Part shown: positions 1-7,247 of the stretch, in pieces | Numbering within the stretch: position 1 is the first letter of the stretch | How the letters are laid out: each line of letters opens with the position of its first letter | From: RGIG995 sp045603745 | GTDB lineage: Bacteria; Bacillota; Clostridia; Oscillospirales; UBA644 | Length of the DNA: 64,000 bases | Assembly: GCA_045603745.1 (NCBI GenBank) | Contig: JAZUMQ010000032.1 | Coordinates: forward strand, 1-64,000 | Reading direction: 5' to 3' | Program-made: the position numbers and the translations under genes | Notes under the pieces: model-generated | What the model was told of the DNA's origin: nothing | Seen by the model: only the letters and a program-made list of their open reading frames with translations | Databases searched by the model: none

Positions 1-24
1 GTTTTTTTGTGGTATAATGAGACA

Positions 25-97
25 TAGTGATTGAGAGCCTTTCTGTTAGGTTTTTGTTAGGGGTAACATTATTTTAGCAGATCTCAATCACTTTTTC
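25..97 (+). ncRNA. candidate small RNA with 5'-3' closing stem
   Basis: A TATAAT box at 13-18 (its -35 would lie outside the window) predicts a start near 25. The 11 bases at 26-36 (AGTGATTGAGA) are exactly complementary to 82-92 (TCTCAATCACT), which run into a T tract at 92-96. The transcript would be about 72 nt, closed by a terminator stem joining its two ends. Inside are a small GTTA-GGGG-TAAC hairpin and a direct TGTTAGG repeat. No ORF or known RNA family is recognised. It could instead be a terminator or leader of something upstream of the window. Confidence 0.4.
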
Positions 98-171
98 AAT
101 ACTCTGGAGTGTTTTAGTCTCACATCTATTGTAACATAACATTTTGCTTTTAAAACTTTTTGTAAACCCCC

Positions 172-200
172 TTGACAATCCACGCGTTGCGTGATATAAT
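172..200 (+). promoter_or_regulatory. SigA promoter of tRNA-Gln
   Basis: A perfect TTGACA (172-177) and perfect TATAAT (195-200) are separated by 17 bp. The predicted start is about 10 nt before the mature tRNA, as expected for a stable RNA promoter. Confidence 0.9.
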
Positions 201-215
201 ATCTAAGATGTATTT

Positions 216-291
216 AGGGATATAGCCAAGTCGGTAAGGCACCAGACTTTGACTCTGGCATTCGTAGGTTCGAGTCCTGCTATCCCTGCCA
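216..291 (+). tRNA. tRNA-Gln (anticodon TTG)
   Basis: The cloverleaf is complete. Acceptor 216-222 (AGGGATA) pairs with 281-287. The anticodon stem is CCAGA/TCTGG (242-246/254-258) around a loop with TTG at 249-251, which reads CAA. The T arm (264-280) holds TTCGAGT. Discriminator G288 is followed by a genomically encoded CCA (289-291). It lies alone, with palindromic repeats directly downstream, and the T-rich stretch at 316-324 is the only visible stop signal. Confidence 0.97.
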
Positions 292-326
292 GAAAAAGGC
301 ACTTGCGCAAGCAATTTCTTTTTTCA

Positions 327-507
327 ATGAAGCGCGCTGACGCGCATGAAGCGAGTTGCGCAGCAACTCGTGAAGCAGGGCTTCGCCCTATGAAGCGTGC
401 CTTCGGCACACGGAGAGGCTACCGCGCGCTTCGCTTCATGGCAACGAAGTTGCCGCTTCATGCAAGCCGCAGGCTTGTGCTTCATATTTGCGAAGCGAAT
501 GCTTCAT
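327..507. repeat. nested palindromic mini-hairpin array
   Basis: Seven short hairpins of unrelated sequence follow one another. Left half: stems at 332-345, 352-370, 377-389 and 397-409, joined by ATGAAGC/GTGAAGC linkers at 327, 346, 370 and 390. Right half: stems at 440-454, 463-477 and 486-500, joined by the reverse complement GCTTCAT at 433, 455, 479 and 501. Six of the seven loops are 3 nt. Because left and right linkers are complementary, the block can also fold as one long stem with hairpins branching out on both sides. It ends in a T run. Frames that happen to stay open through it do not look like protein. Confidence 0.85.
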
Positions 508-559
508 TTTTTCGACTCTAAAGTTTTTCGAAATTTTGTAGATGCATTTCGGGCTTTTT

Positions 560-720
560 CGGGGCTTTCGACAGATTCGAACCGGCGAAAGCCTTCCTCC
601 GAGAGGTAGCGAAGCGGCGCGAGGGTAGTGAATGACAACCCTGCGCGGTTGTCAGAGCCCGAGCGTGACCGAGCCGCAGCGAGAAGGTGGCACGCAAAGC
701 GTGACGGAAGGAGCCTGCGC
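560..720. repeat. palindrome-rich intergenic repeat
   Basis: This non-coding block contains a TGACAACC/GGTTGTCA stem (633-640/647-654), a CACGC-AAA-GCGTG hairpin (691-703) and long-range complementarity between CCTTCC (near 592) and GGAAGG (near 707). It resembles the palindromic intergenic elements I recall near RNA genes in Faecalibacterium-type genomes, but this is from memory. Read on the minus strand, the sequence around 572-585 looks like a tRNA T-arm (GGTTCGAATC), with no cloverleaf around it. Confidence 0.55.
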
Positions 721-759
721 GACTTTTAATTTTAATTAAACTTTACGGTAACGCACTCT

Positions 760-801
760 CACTCAGTCGCCTGCGGCGCCGGCTCCCTCCCGGAGGGAGC
801 C
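760..801. repeat. palindrome with GGCTCCCTC stem
   Basis: A perfect 9-bp stem (781-789 with 793-801, loop CCG) is preceded by a small GCC-TGC-GGC hairpin in the sequence CACTCAGTCGCC. It resembles a short repeat I associate with Ruminococcaceae intergenic regions. There is no T tract behind it, so a terminator role is not supported. Confidence 0.55.
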
Positions 802-826
802 TTTACGAAAATCGCTTGTATAGTGG

Positions 827-855
827 TTGAAATGTTTACAAAATTGTGGTATAAT
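827..855 (+). promoter_or_regulatory. SigA promoter of the GH43 gene
   Basis: TTGAAA (827-832), a 17-bp spacer and TATAAT (850-855) lie about 27 bp before the start codon. The short leader contains the SD sequence CGGAGG (868-873). Confidence 0.8.
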
Positions 856-881
856 AACAAAAAACTACGGAGGAACGCGCT

Positions 882-2642
882 GTGTTGGATAATAATTTAA
901 CGATGAAACATAAAGATATCTCATTGACCGAGGTCGGTTCTTCTACGCCAGATACGCCTCGTCTGAAACTGGACAAGGCGCATTTTATGACCAATACCGG
1001 TAATGTTGTGAAGCTTGAGGTGGAAGCTTTCAATTTAAGCCAACCGATCAAATGGATTTCTGACAATGAATCCGTGGCAACGGTTGACCAATATGGAAGC
1101 GTTACCGCACACACACAGGGAGATGCCACTATTACCGTTAAGTCAGGTACAGTAAGCGCATCATGCCATGTCAGTGTAGATTATGAAGGGCAAAACCCAA
1201 TTCTTCCTCCGACCTGGGGCTTGTATATATGCGATCCCGAACCGTATGTAATCGACGGAAGAATGTACATATTCGGCTCTAAGGATCGTCCTATGGCAAC
1301 GGAAACGAACGGCAATGGAGGATACTGTTCCTCGGAGTATAATATTATATACACGGACGATATGATAAATTGGACAGACGTTGGAGTCACGCTGACAATT
1401 GAAGATATACCGTCGCAGTACAGAGGCGGTAACAGATTGTGGGGACCAAGTTGTCTTTTTAAGGCACGAACACAAAACAACGAAGCAGACAAATATTATT
1501 TTATCGCTAATACAAACAGCTATACCGCCGGTATGGTATTATTTGAGGCAGATTCTCCGACCGGTCCTTTTATGAATCCTAAACCTATGACTATGGATGG
1601 CCAGGTGATCGGCAATTTAGATCCCGGCGTATTGGCGGACGATGACGGAAAAGTTTATTTTGCTTACCAGCATGACGGCTACCGCTTTTCTATATGTCAA
1701 TTAGATCCCACCGATTTTTCTAAATTGCTTTCGCATACGGCGGTAGACGTGACGGATGTTTTCAAAGCGGGTAACCCCAACGAATGGCCTGATGAGGGGC
1801 AGTCTCTGAAAAAGCGCGGAAATACATACTACTATTTGAATATGCTGAATTGGCAACCAAATAATGATCACCGCATCCCTGTAAAGATGGCGTATTTGAT
1901 GGCAGAATCACCACTTGGTCCGTGGCGGTACGGCGGAGTTATTATAGACACATATCACTACCTTGACTCCAGTAACATTCAAGGGAGCTTTGCCGAACTG
2001 AACGGACAAAGCTATGTCTGTTATCATATGCCGACACCGGATAATTCTTCCTCACGTTACTGTTGGATAGATCCTATCACCTTCAACGACGATGGTACTA
2101 TTAGGCAGATCGTGCCCACATCTTCGGGTCCAAAGGGAACTTTCCGTACAGGTGAGATTATTCGTGCATCGAGCGGTGTTCATTATTCCGGAGGACGTGG
2201 AGATAAACGTATCGTGCAACGATATGTAGGAAATCTTCAACAATGGTGGAATGACGATTTTTGTTTTACTGATTATCCGGAAACTTGGTACAGCGAAGCA
2301 GGTCAGTTCATTGGCTATCGTTATATGGACTTTGTTTCCGACATTCGTACTTTTACACTTACGGCGCGTACCGAAGGCGATGGCGCTGTTTTGAAGGTTT
2401 ATCAAGGTGCAGAAAAGAGTAGCTATAATGATGCTTTCGGAGAATCCACTGAACAAAATTCAAAAAAAGTTCCGGTCGGCACACCGATTGCAACGGTTTT
2501 GCTTTCCAATACTAACGGTCAGTATCAAAGCTTCACGGTTCAAGCAACTGTTCCCAAAGCGGGAATCTACTCGTTTTATTTGGTATTAGATACCGCACCG
2601 AAAAAAGGAAATGTGCATATTGATACAATGTGTTTCAGGTAG
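882..2642 (+). CDS. family 43 glycoside hydrolase with bacterial Ig-like domain
   Basis: A 586-aa predicted arabinofuranosidase/xylosidase-type enzyme that would cleave hemicellulose side chains. Residues about 27-100 form a Big_2 Ig-like domain (ATVDQYGSVTA). Residues about 110-420 form the five-bladed GH43 fold, with likely base Asp118 (CDPEP), pKa modulator Asp247 (NLDPG) and acid Glu305 (PDEGQS). The C-terminal 130 residues look like a carbohydrate-binding beta-sandwich. The GTG start at 882 is chosen because CGGAGG lies 8 nt upstream. No signal peptide is visible, which is odd for a protein with an Ig-like module, so it may act on imported oligosaccharides or have lost its N-terminus. 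Its codon use looks more AT-rich than that of later genes. It sits alone between repeats and an IS remnant, which suggests horizontal acquisition. Exact substrate is unknown. Confidence 0.88.
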   Translation: MLDNNLTMKHKDISLTEVGSSTPDTPRLKLDKAHFMTNTGNVVKLEVEAFNLSQPIKWISDNESVATVDQYGSVTAHTQGDATITVKSGTVSASCHVSVDYEGQNPILPPTWGLYICDPEPYVIDGRMYIFGSKDRPMATETNGNGGYCSSEYNIIYTDDMINWTDVGVTLTIEDIPSQYRGGNRLWGPSCLFKARTQNNEADKYYFIANTNSYTAGMVLFEADSPTGPFMNPKPMTMDGQVIGNLDPGVLADDDGKVYFAYQHDGYRFSICQLDPTDFSKLLSHTAVDVTDVFKAGNPNEWPDEGQSLKKRGNTYYYLNMLNWQPNNDHRIPVKMAYLMAESPLGPWRYGGVIIDTYHYLDSSNIQGSFAELNGQSYVCYHMPTPDNSSSRYCWIDPITFNDDGTIRQIVPTSSGPKGTFRTGEIIRASSGVHYSGGRGDKRIVQRYVGNLQQWWNDDFCFTDYPETWYSEAGQFIGYRYMDFVSDIRTFTLTARTEGDGAVLKVYQGAEKSSYNDAFGESTEQNSKKVPVGTPIATVLLSNTNGQYQSFTVQATVPKAGIYSFYLVLDTAPKKGNVHIDTMCFR

Positions 2643-2805
2643 TAGTCTATCTACATAGGCTTCGTTACAAGCATGGCGTTGCGCCCCGGAAGATAGCGGT
2701 CAAGTGCAGCTCCCATCATTACCAAGGGGTTAGTGTACCCTCTGCAAAATCCGTGTGCATCTAAATTGGCCACACATGGTTTTGCATCTAAATTGGCGTT
2801 ACATC
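2643..2805 (-). mobile_element. probable insertion-sequence end remnant
   Basis: Two perfect 15-bp direct repeats (2756-2770 and 2783-2797, reading GCCAATTTAGATGCA on the minus strand) lie 27 bp apart. They are followed on that strand by about 110 bp containing only short open frames. Multiple internal direct repeats near a terminus are typical of IS21-family elements. No transposase remains, so this is at most a terminal fragment left by deletion. Confidence 0.4.
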
Positions 2806-2851
2806 ACAAAACGAAAATCCGTTCTCGTAAGAGGGCGGATTTTCGTTTTGT
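2806..2851 (+). terminator. long perfect inverted repeat, likely terminator
   Basis: A 16-bp perfect stem (2806-2821 with 2836-2851) has a loop that contains a further CTC-GTAA-GAG stem. T-rich sequence follows on the plus strand and the A-rich left arm gives T-rich sequence on the other strand, so it could work both ways. It probably ends transcription from the glycosidase. Confidence 0.65.
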
Positions 2852-2889
2852 ATTATTCACTATTCATTTTTCATCATTCATTATTCATT
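2851..2889. repeat. AT-rich short tandem TTATTCA-like repeats
   Basis: Imperfect repeats of the form ATTATTCA / ATTCATT occur about five times in 39 bp directly behind the inverted repeat. No coding potential or binding site is recognised. Confidence 0.5.
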
Positions 2890-2909
2890 AAAAGAGAATG
2901 GATTTTTGA

Positions 2910-3060
2910 ATGAATAACTATGAAAATACCGACGTCAGTTGCGAACTGATCGTTGATACCTTCCACGTAGACACCAGCCTCTACGATCTTCTTTGGAAGT
3001 TAAAGGGGAGAAAACTCTGTTTTATCACCGACTGTCTTCTCTCAGAGTCGGTCAATCCGT
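2910..3060 (+). pseudogene. nagA: fragment of N-acetylglucosamine-6-phosphate deacetylase
   Basis: About 45 residues match the active-site region of NagA: CELIVDTFHVD corresponds to the family's xELIADGxHVHP, and KGRKLCFITDC to KGxDxLxLITDA, including the catalytic Asp of the TD motif. Both halves of the enzyme are missing: the frame opens only at 2910 and after about residue 48 loses similarity. The second His of the HVH motif has become Asp. This is a decayed remnant, consistent with a deletion that also removed most of the neighbouring insertion sequence. Confidence 0.65.
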
Positions 3061-3109
3061 TGCCGCCGCAAGTTTGCCTAAATTTAACTGATTTCAGATC
3101 GAAAGATAA

Positions 3110-3138
3110 TGCCCACGGAAGAACTCCGCGGGCATTTT
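3110..3138 (+). terminator. intrinsic terminator
   Basis: GCCCACGGA (3111-3119) pairs with TCCGCGGGC (one mismatch) and is followed by ATTTTT. It lies just upstream of the next promoter. Confidence 0.75.
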
Positions 3139-3151
3139 TCTGCAATAATTA

Positions 3152-3180
3152 TTGACAGTGGAAAAAAAGTATGGTATAAT
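3152..3180 (+). promoter_or_regulatory. SigA promoter
   Basis: A perfect TTGACA (3152-3157) and perfect TATAAT (3175-3180) are spaced by 17 bp. It drives the endonuclease IV-like gene and probably the peptidase that overlaps it. Confidence 0.9.
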
Positions 3181-3219
3181 AAACGTAAAACTATAAGTCC
3201 TTAAAGAGGAGAAAAATAC

Positions 3220-4074
3220 ATGGTACTCTTTGGCCCTGCCGGAACTCCCCAAGGTTTTTTTGATCGGGGATATAAGAAAACCCTTCAGTTGCCCGATTAT
3301 CTGGACGAAATCGGCTTGGATCTGTTTGAATATCAATGCGGAAACGGCGTTACCGTTGGCGAAGCAACTGCCCGAAAATTGGGCGAAGTCTTTCGCGCAA
3401 AAGGGAAGATACTGTCGGTTCACGCGCCTTATTTCATTTCCCTTTCTTCTGTCGAACCGGAAAAGAGGGAGAACAGTATCGGCTATATTCTCAAAACCGC
3501 CCGCGCCGCGGATTGGCTGGGGGCAGATCGAATTGTGGTGCATAGCGGAAGTTGTGCCAAAATCAGCAGAGAAGAAGCCCTTGCTTTGGCAAAGGAGACT
3601 TTGTTCAAAGCCTCGGACGCATTGAAAAACGAAGGCTTGGATCATATTATCGTTTGTCCCGAAACTATGGGAAAAATCAATCAGCTGGGAACGTTGGACG
3701 AGGTTTTGGAGCTCTGTAAAGTCAACGAATCCTTTTTGCCTACGGTGGATTTCGGTCATCTTAACGCCCGCACTCAAGGCGGTGTTTCCACAAAAGAGGA
3801 TTACCGTTCGATTCTGGATCGGATCGAAAACGTCCTTGGTGTTGACCGCATGCGGAGAATGCACGTGCATTTTTCCAAAATTGAGTATACTGCCGGCGGC
3901 GAAAAGAAACATTTGACCTTTGAAGATACGGTTTTTGGCCCTGATTTTGAGCCCTTGGCAGATCTTTTGGTTCAGAAGAATTCTGATGCCCACATTATCT
4001 GCGAATCGGACGGAACGATGGATTTAGACGCCGTTGCTATGAAAAATATGTATATTGCCGCAATGGAGGCCTGA
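3220..4074 (+). CDS. endonuclease IV-like TIM-barrel protein
   Basis: 284 aa, close to the usual length of AP endonuclease family 2 (Nfo), which cuts DNA at abasic sites. Expected metal ligands are visible: His68 (HAPY), His108 (VHSG), Glu148 (PETMG), Asp177 and His180 (DFGH), His217 (HVHF) and Glu262 (CESD). The Asp of the family's DxH pair is not obvious (GEKKHL holds a His at about 231), so one ligand may differ. It could therefore be a true endonuclease IV or a related sugar-isomerase-like barrel. The SD AGAGGAG precedes the ATG. It overlaps the next gene by one base (TGATG), so the two are translationally coupled. Confidence 0.82.
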   Translation: MVLFGPAGTPQGFFDRGYKKTLQLPDYLDEIGLDLFEYQCGNGVTVGEATARKLGEVFRAKGKILSVHAPYFISLSSVEPEKRENSIGYILKTARAADWLGADRIVVHSGSCAKISREEALALAKETLFKASDALKNEGLDHIIVCPETMGKINQLGTLDEVLELCKVNESFLPTVDFGHLNARTQGGVSTKEDYRSILDRIENVLGVDRMRRMHVHFSKIEYTAGGEKKHLTFEDTVFGPDFEPLADLLVQKNSDAHIICESDGTMDLDAVAMKNMYIAAMEA

Positions 4075-5156
4075 TGATGAACGAATTTGCTCAAAAATTA
4101 CTTTCCAACTTGCCGGAGAATGCCGCCTACGTTTCTTTTCGTCCCGAAAACCGTCGCTATTTGACGGGAATTACCTCCTCCAACGGAATGGTTTTAATTT
4201 GTGAAGAAAAACAGGTTTTTTATACGGATTTTCGCTATATCACCATGGCACGGAATGATATTCGTTCCGGTTATGCCGTGGAATTATTGCAAAAATCTTT
4301 TTCAGCCACCCTTTCCGAAGAACTTCCCGAACGTGTGAAGACCGTCTATTTTGAAGACGAATATCTTACCTATAAGGAATATCGGGCTTTTGCAGACGTT
4401 CTTTCCGACCGCTTTGAATTGGTAGGGAATGAAAAGGTTCTTTCCGATTTGCGTATGATCAAATCCGAGGAAGAAATCGAGAAGATCGTTACTGCCCAAT
4501 CCTTCACCGACAAGGCTTTTTCTCATATCTGCGACTTTATTGCTTCCCGCTGGAAAAAGGGTGACTTAACCGAACAACGCATCGCTACGGAGATTGATTA
4601 CGCCATGAAGTGTGCCGGGGCTTCCAATCCGTCCTTTGATACCATTGTCGCGGCAGGGGAGAACGGTTCCAAACCCCACGCCGTTCCATCTTCCCGCATT
4701 ATTCGTGCCGGTGATATGATCACTATGGACTTTGGTTCTGTTTACGACGGCTATTGTTCCGATATGACCCGAACCGTCGCTGTGGGTGGTATTTCCGATC
4801 ATCAACGGGAGATCTATGAAACCGTTCTATCTGCCCAGAAAAATGCTTTGCAAAATCTGAAAGCCGGCATGACCGGAACTGCCGTAGACGCCCTTGCACG
4901 GGACGTTATTACCGAAAAGGGCTACGGAGAAGCCTTTGGTCATTCCCTCGGTCACGGTGTCGGGTTAATGATTCACGAAGCCCCCAATTTCTCCTCTCGA
5001 TATGAGGGGATAATTCCAGCAAATTCGGTGATGAGCGTTGAGCCGGGGATCTATCTTGCGGAGGATTGTGGCGTTCGGATCGAAGACCTTGTGGTTGTTC
5101 TCGACGGCGGGTGCCGAAATATTACTCAAAGTCCCAAAGAACTGCTGATTCTGTAA
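4074..5156 (+). CDS. M24 family Xaa-Pro aminopeptidase/dipeptidase
   Basis: A 360-aa cytoplasmic metallopeptidase that removes residues next to proline. The N-terminal creatinase-like domain covers about 1-130 and the pita-bread catalytic domain 135-360. The five metal ligands are present: Asp219 (MDFG), Asp230 (SDMTRT), His294 (GHGVG), Glu323 (VEPG) and Glu337 (RIED), with His202 in the HAVPSS segment. It corresponds to the YqhT position of Bacillus, where the gene precedes efp. Here no efp follows; the next genes are a membrane protein and spoVA. ATG at 4074 or 4077 are both possible. Confidence 0.93.
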   Translation: MMNEFAQKLLSNLPENAAYVSFRPENRRYLTGITSSNGMVLICEEKQVFYTDFRYITMARNDIRSGYAVELLQKSFSATLSEELPERVKTVYFEDEYLTYKEYRAFADVLSDRFELVGNEKVLSDLRMIKSEEEIEKIVTAQSFTDKAFSHICDFIASRWKKGDLTEQRIATEIDYAMKCAGASNPSFDTIVAAGENGSKPHAVPSSRIIRAGDMITMDFGSVYDGYCSDMTRTVAVGGISDHQREIYETVLSAQKNALQNLKAGMTGTAVDALARDVITEKGYGEAFGHSLGHGVGLMIHEAPNFSSRYEGIIPANSVMSVEPGIYLAEDCGVRIEDLVVVLDGGCRNITQSPKELLIL

Positions 5157-5171
5157 TTTGAGGTGATTGAT

Positions 5172-5681
5172 TTGAAAAAACGAAATCTTCGCATTGTTTC
5201 TTCCGGCTTTTCCTACGGTGCCGTCGTCGGAATGCTGTTGTTTTTGATCAACACGCCCCCCGATTCGGTTTTTCCCCAAACTTTGAAGATTCTTCTGGTT
5301 GCGGCAATTTGCGCTTTGGTTTCCGGAGTTGTAATTACGGGAATCCTGTTTTTGCTTGAAATCTTTCGTGCAAAACCTTTTACTCCCTGTCGGGCGGAAT
5401 TGTCCGAAGAAGGGGAGATTCTATTGGAAGATTCTGCCAGCCGTCTCGTGGACGGTAAAATGGTGAAAGGTTGGCTCTTTTTAACCAAAAATTCTCTCTC
5501 GTTTTATACTTCTCAAAAAGAACTTCGCCGCATTGCCCTTACGGATATTTCCGAAGTTCAGATTACCGATCCGAAAAAAGGACAGATCACTCTTTCTACC
5601 ACTGCGATGGAATCGGAAGTCTTTGCCGTCTCCGATGCCCTTGCTTGGTTTAACGCCGTGGGAGACGTTTCAAAAGAATAA
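5172..5681 (+). CDS. membrane protein with PH-like cytoplasmic domain
   Basis: About 169 aa, not assigned to a named family. Two hydrophobic segments (about 10-25 and 37-60 of the product) form a hairpin. The soluble second half has the alternating strand pattern of a PH/GRAM-like domain (VKGWLFLTKNSLSFYT, then a short IALTDISEVQI). The TTG at 5172 is preferred over the GTG at 5163 because GAGGTGAT (5160-5167) then serves as SD at proper distance. It lies between a peptidase gene and the spoVA operon, but a terminator separates it from spoVAC, so a sporulation role is only a guess. Confidence 0.7.
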   Translation: MKKRNLRIVSSGFSYGAVVGMLLFLINTPPDSVFPQTLKILLVAAICALVSGVVITGILFLLEIFRAKPFTPCRAELSEEGEILLEDSASRLVDGKMVKGWLFLTKNSLSFYTSQKELRRIALTDISEVQITDPKKGQITLSTTAMESEVFAVSDALAWFNAVGDVSKE

Positions 5682-5693
5682 AATTTTTTTCAA

Positions 5694-5723
5694 GTCCGGT
5701 CTTTTGACCGGACAATTTTTTTT
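5694..5723 (+). terminator. intrinsic terminator
   Basis: GTCCGGTC-TTTT-GACCGGAC (5694-5713), an 8-bp perfect stem, is followed by AATTTTTTTT. It isolates the spoVA genes from upstream transcription. Confidence 0.9.
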
Positions 5724-5754
5724 GCATATTCCGTCTTTCTTCGGTAAAAAATAT
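5723..5754 (+). promoter_or_regulatory. weak candidate SigG/SigF promoter for spoVA
   Basis: TGCATATT at 5723-5730 resembles the -35 element of forespore promoters, and an A/T-rich AAAATAT lies about 17 bp further on, though it is a poor match to the CATACTA-type -10. The call rests mainly on position, between a terminator and spoVAC. Confidence 0.3.
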
Positions 5755-5778
5755 CCGTTGAAGAAAAGGAGGCAGAGT

Positions 5779-6228
5779 ATGCGTTCGGAAGATTATCAAC
5801 AACTCGTATGGAAACATACGCCAAAAAAACCGCTGTGGAAAGGTTGCCTCGGCGCTTTTTTGATCGGCGGTACAATTTGTCTTTTGGGAGAAATGTTTAA
5901 AGAAATTTATCTTTCTTTCGGCTTGGACGAGACCGTCGCTTCTGCGATGGAGTCGGTCACCTTGGTCTTTTGCAGTATTTTGTTGACCGGATTCGGCGTG
6001 TACGATAACATTGCAAGGGTTGGCGGTGCAGGTACTTTGGTTCCCATTACCGGATTTGCCAACGCCATGTCTTCACCCGTTATGGAATTTCGGGTAGAAG
6101 GTATGGTTTTGGGAATCGGTCCGAAAATTTTTTCCGTTGCGGGTTCGGTGATTGCCTACGGTGTTGCCGCATCAACTCTTTACGGTTTGATTTACTATAT
6201 CTTGTATCAGATTGGAGTGGTGACGTGA
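5779..6228 (+). CDS. spoVAC: stage V sporulation protein AC
   Basis: 149 aa, matching the usual SpoVAC length. SpoVAC is a membrane component of the SpoVA channel that loads dipicolinic acid into the spore and releases it on germination. Four hydrophobic segments are visible, with the family stretches GVYDNIARVGGAG and VPITGFANAM. The ATG at 5779 is preceded by AAGGAGG; the frame is open further upstream but without SD. It overlaps spoVAD by four bases (GTGA). It should act in the inner forespore membrane. Confidence 0.96.
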   Translation: MRSEDYQQLVWKHTPKKPLWKGCLGAFLIGGTICLLGEMFKEIYLSFGLDETVASAMESVTLVFCSILLTGFGVYDNIARVGGAGTLVPITGFANAMSSPVMEFRVEGMVLGIGPKIFSVAGSVIAYGVAASTLYGLIYYILYQIGVVT

Positions 6229-7238
6229 GTCGGAAAAAATTAGGAAGCGGAACCTTTGAACTAAAAACCCCTGCCGTCATTCTTTCTTCCGCCGCAATGG
6301 TCGGTAAAAAAGAAAAACAAGGTCCGTTGGGAGATCATTTTGAGCATTGGCAGGACGATGAATACTGCGGAGAAGATAGTTTTGAGAAGGCGGAAAGTTT
6401 TCTCCAAAAGGAGGCAATGAAATATGCGTTTGAAAAAGCCAAAATATCTGAAAAAGATCTTGACTTTGTGTTCGCGGGCGATCTTCTCAATCAATGTATT
6501 AGTTCTAATTACAGCCTTCGTGATAGCGGTGTACAGTTTTTCGGTTTGTACGGCGCGTGTTCGACAATGGTGGAAGGGTTGATTCTTTCCTCAATGGCAA
6601 TCGACGGTGGTTTTGCCGACCGTTGTGCCGCCGTTACCAGTTCTCACTTCTGTTCTTCCGAGCGGCAATATCGTTTCCCCCTGGAGTACGGTGGGTTCCG
6701 TCCTCAGTCTGCTCAATGGACGGTCACCGGCGCCGGGTGTGCGGTAATCGCTTCTTCGGGAGATGGGGTAAAGATTCGTAGAATCTGCCCCGGAGCAATC
6801 ATTGATATGAATATTACCGATATGGCAAATATGGGGGCGGCGATGGCTCCCGCAGCGGCACTGACCTTAAAACGGTTTTTTGACGATACCGCCACCGGTC
6901 CCGATGATTACGATTTGATTTTGTCGGGAGATTTGGGAAAAATCGGATCGACCTTATTGATCGAATTGATGAAGACCGATCATATTTACCTCGGGGACAA
7001 CTATAAGGATAGCGGTTGTCTTATCTTTGATCCCAAACGTCAAGACGTTCATTCCGGCGGTTCCGGGTGCGGTTGCGTGGCGTCGGTGTTGTGTGGATAC
7101 GTGTTGCCCCAGATGAAGAACAAAAAATGGAAAAAAGTTCTGGTAATGGGTACCGGAGCTTTGATGAGTCCTACCAGTATGATGCAGGGCGAATCTGTGC
7201 CCGGTATTGCCCATCTTGTGGAATTGTCTGCACAGTGA
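6225..7238 (+). CDS. spoVAD: stage V sporulation protein AD
   Basis: 337 aa with the thiolase-like fold of SpoVAD, the peripheral DPA-binding subunit of the SpoVA channel. Recognisable stretches are the N-terminal PAVILSSAAMVGKKE, FGLYGACSTM around a conserved Cys, VTSSHFCSSERQ, and GGSGCGCVA near the end. The GTG start overlaps the end of spoVAC. Nine bases separate it from spoVAE. No thiolase catalysis is expected. Confidence 0.96.
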   Translation: MSRKKLGSGTFELKTPAVILSSAAMVGKKEKQGPLGDHFEHWQDDEYCGEDSFEKAESFLQKEAMKYAFEKAKISEKDLDFVFAGDLLNQCISSNYSLRDSGVQFFGLYGACSTMVEGLILSSMAIDGGFADRCAAVTSSHFCSSERQYRFPLEYGGFRPQSAQWTVTGAGCAVIASSGDGVKIRRICPGAIIDMNITDMANMGAAMAPAAALTLKRFFDDTATGPDDYDLILSGDLGKIGSTLLIELMKTDHIYLGDNYKDSGCLIFDPKRQDVHSGGSGCGCVASVLCGYVLPQMKNKKWKKVLVMGTGALMSPTSMMQGESVPGIAHLVELSAQ

Positions 7239-7247
7239 GGTGATTTC

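Noticed and set aside
327..507. CRISPR array
   Set aside because: The linkers are only 6-7 nt, inverted between halves, and the units between them are themselves palindromes; no cas genes occur in the window.
249..609. Open frames through tRNA-Gln and the hairpin array
   Set aside because: They cross a tRNA gene and perfect palindromes; the peptides reflect repeats rather than protein.
2643..2750. Coding remnant of a transposase
   Set aside because: Short open stretches exist on both strands but none shows a convincing transposase motif, so only the terminal direct repeats are reported.
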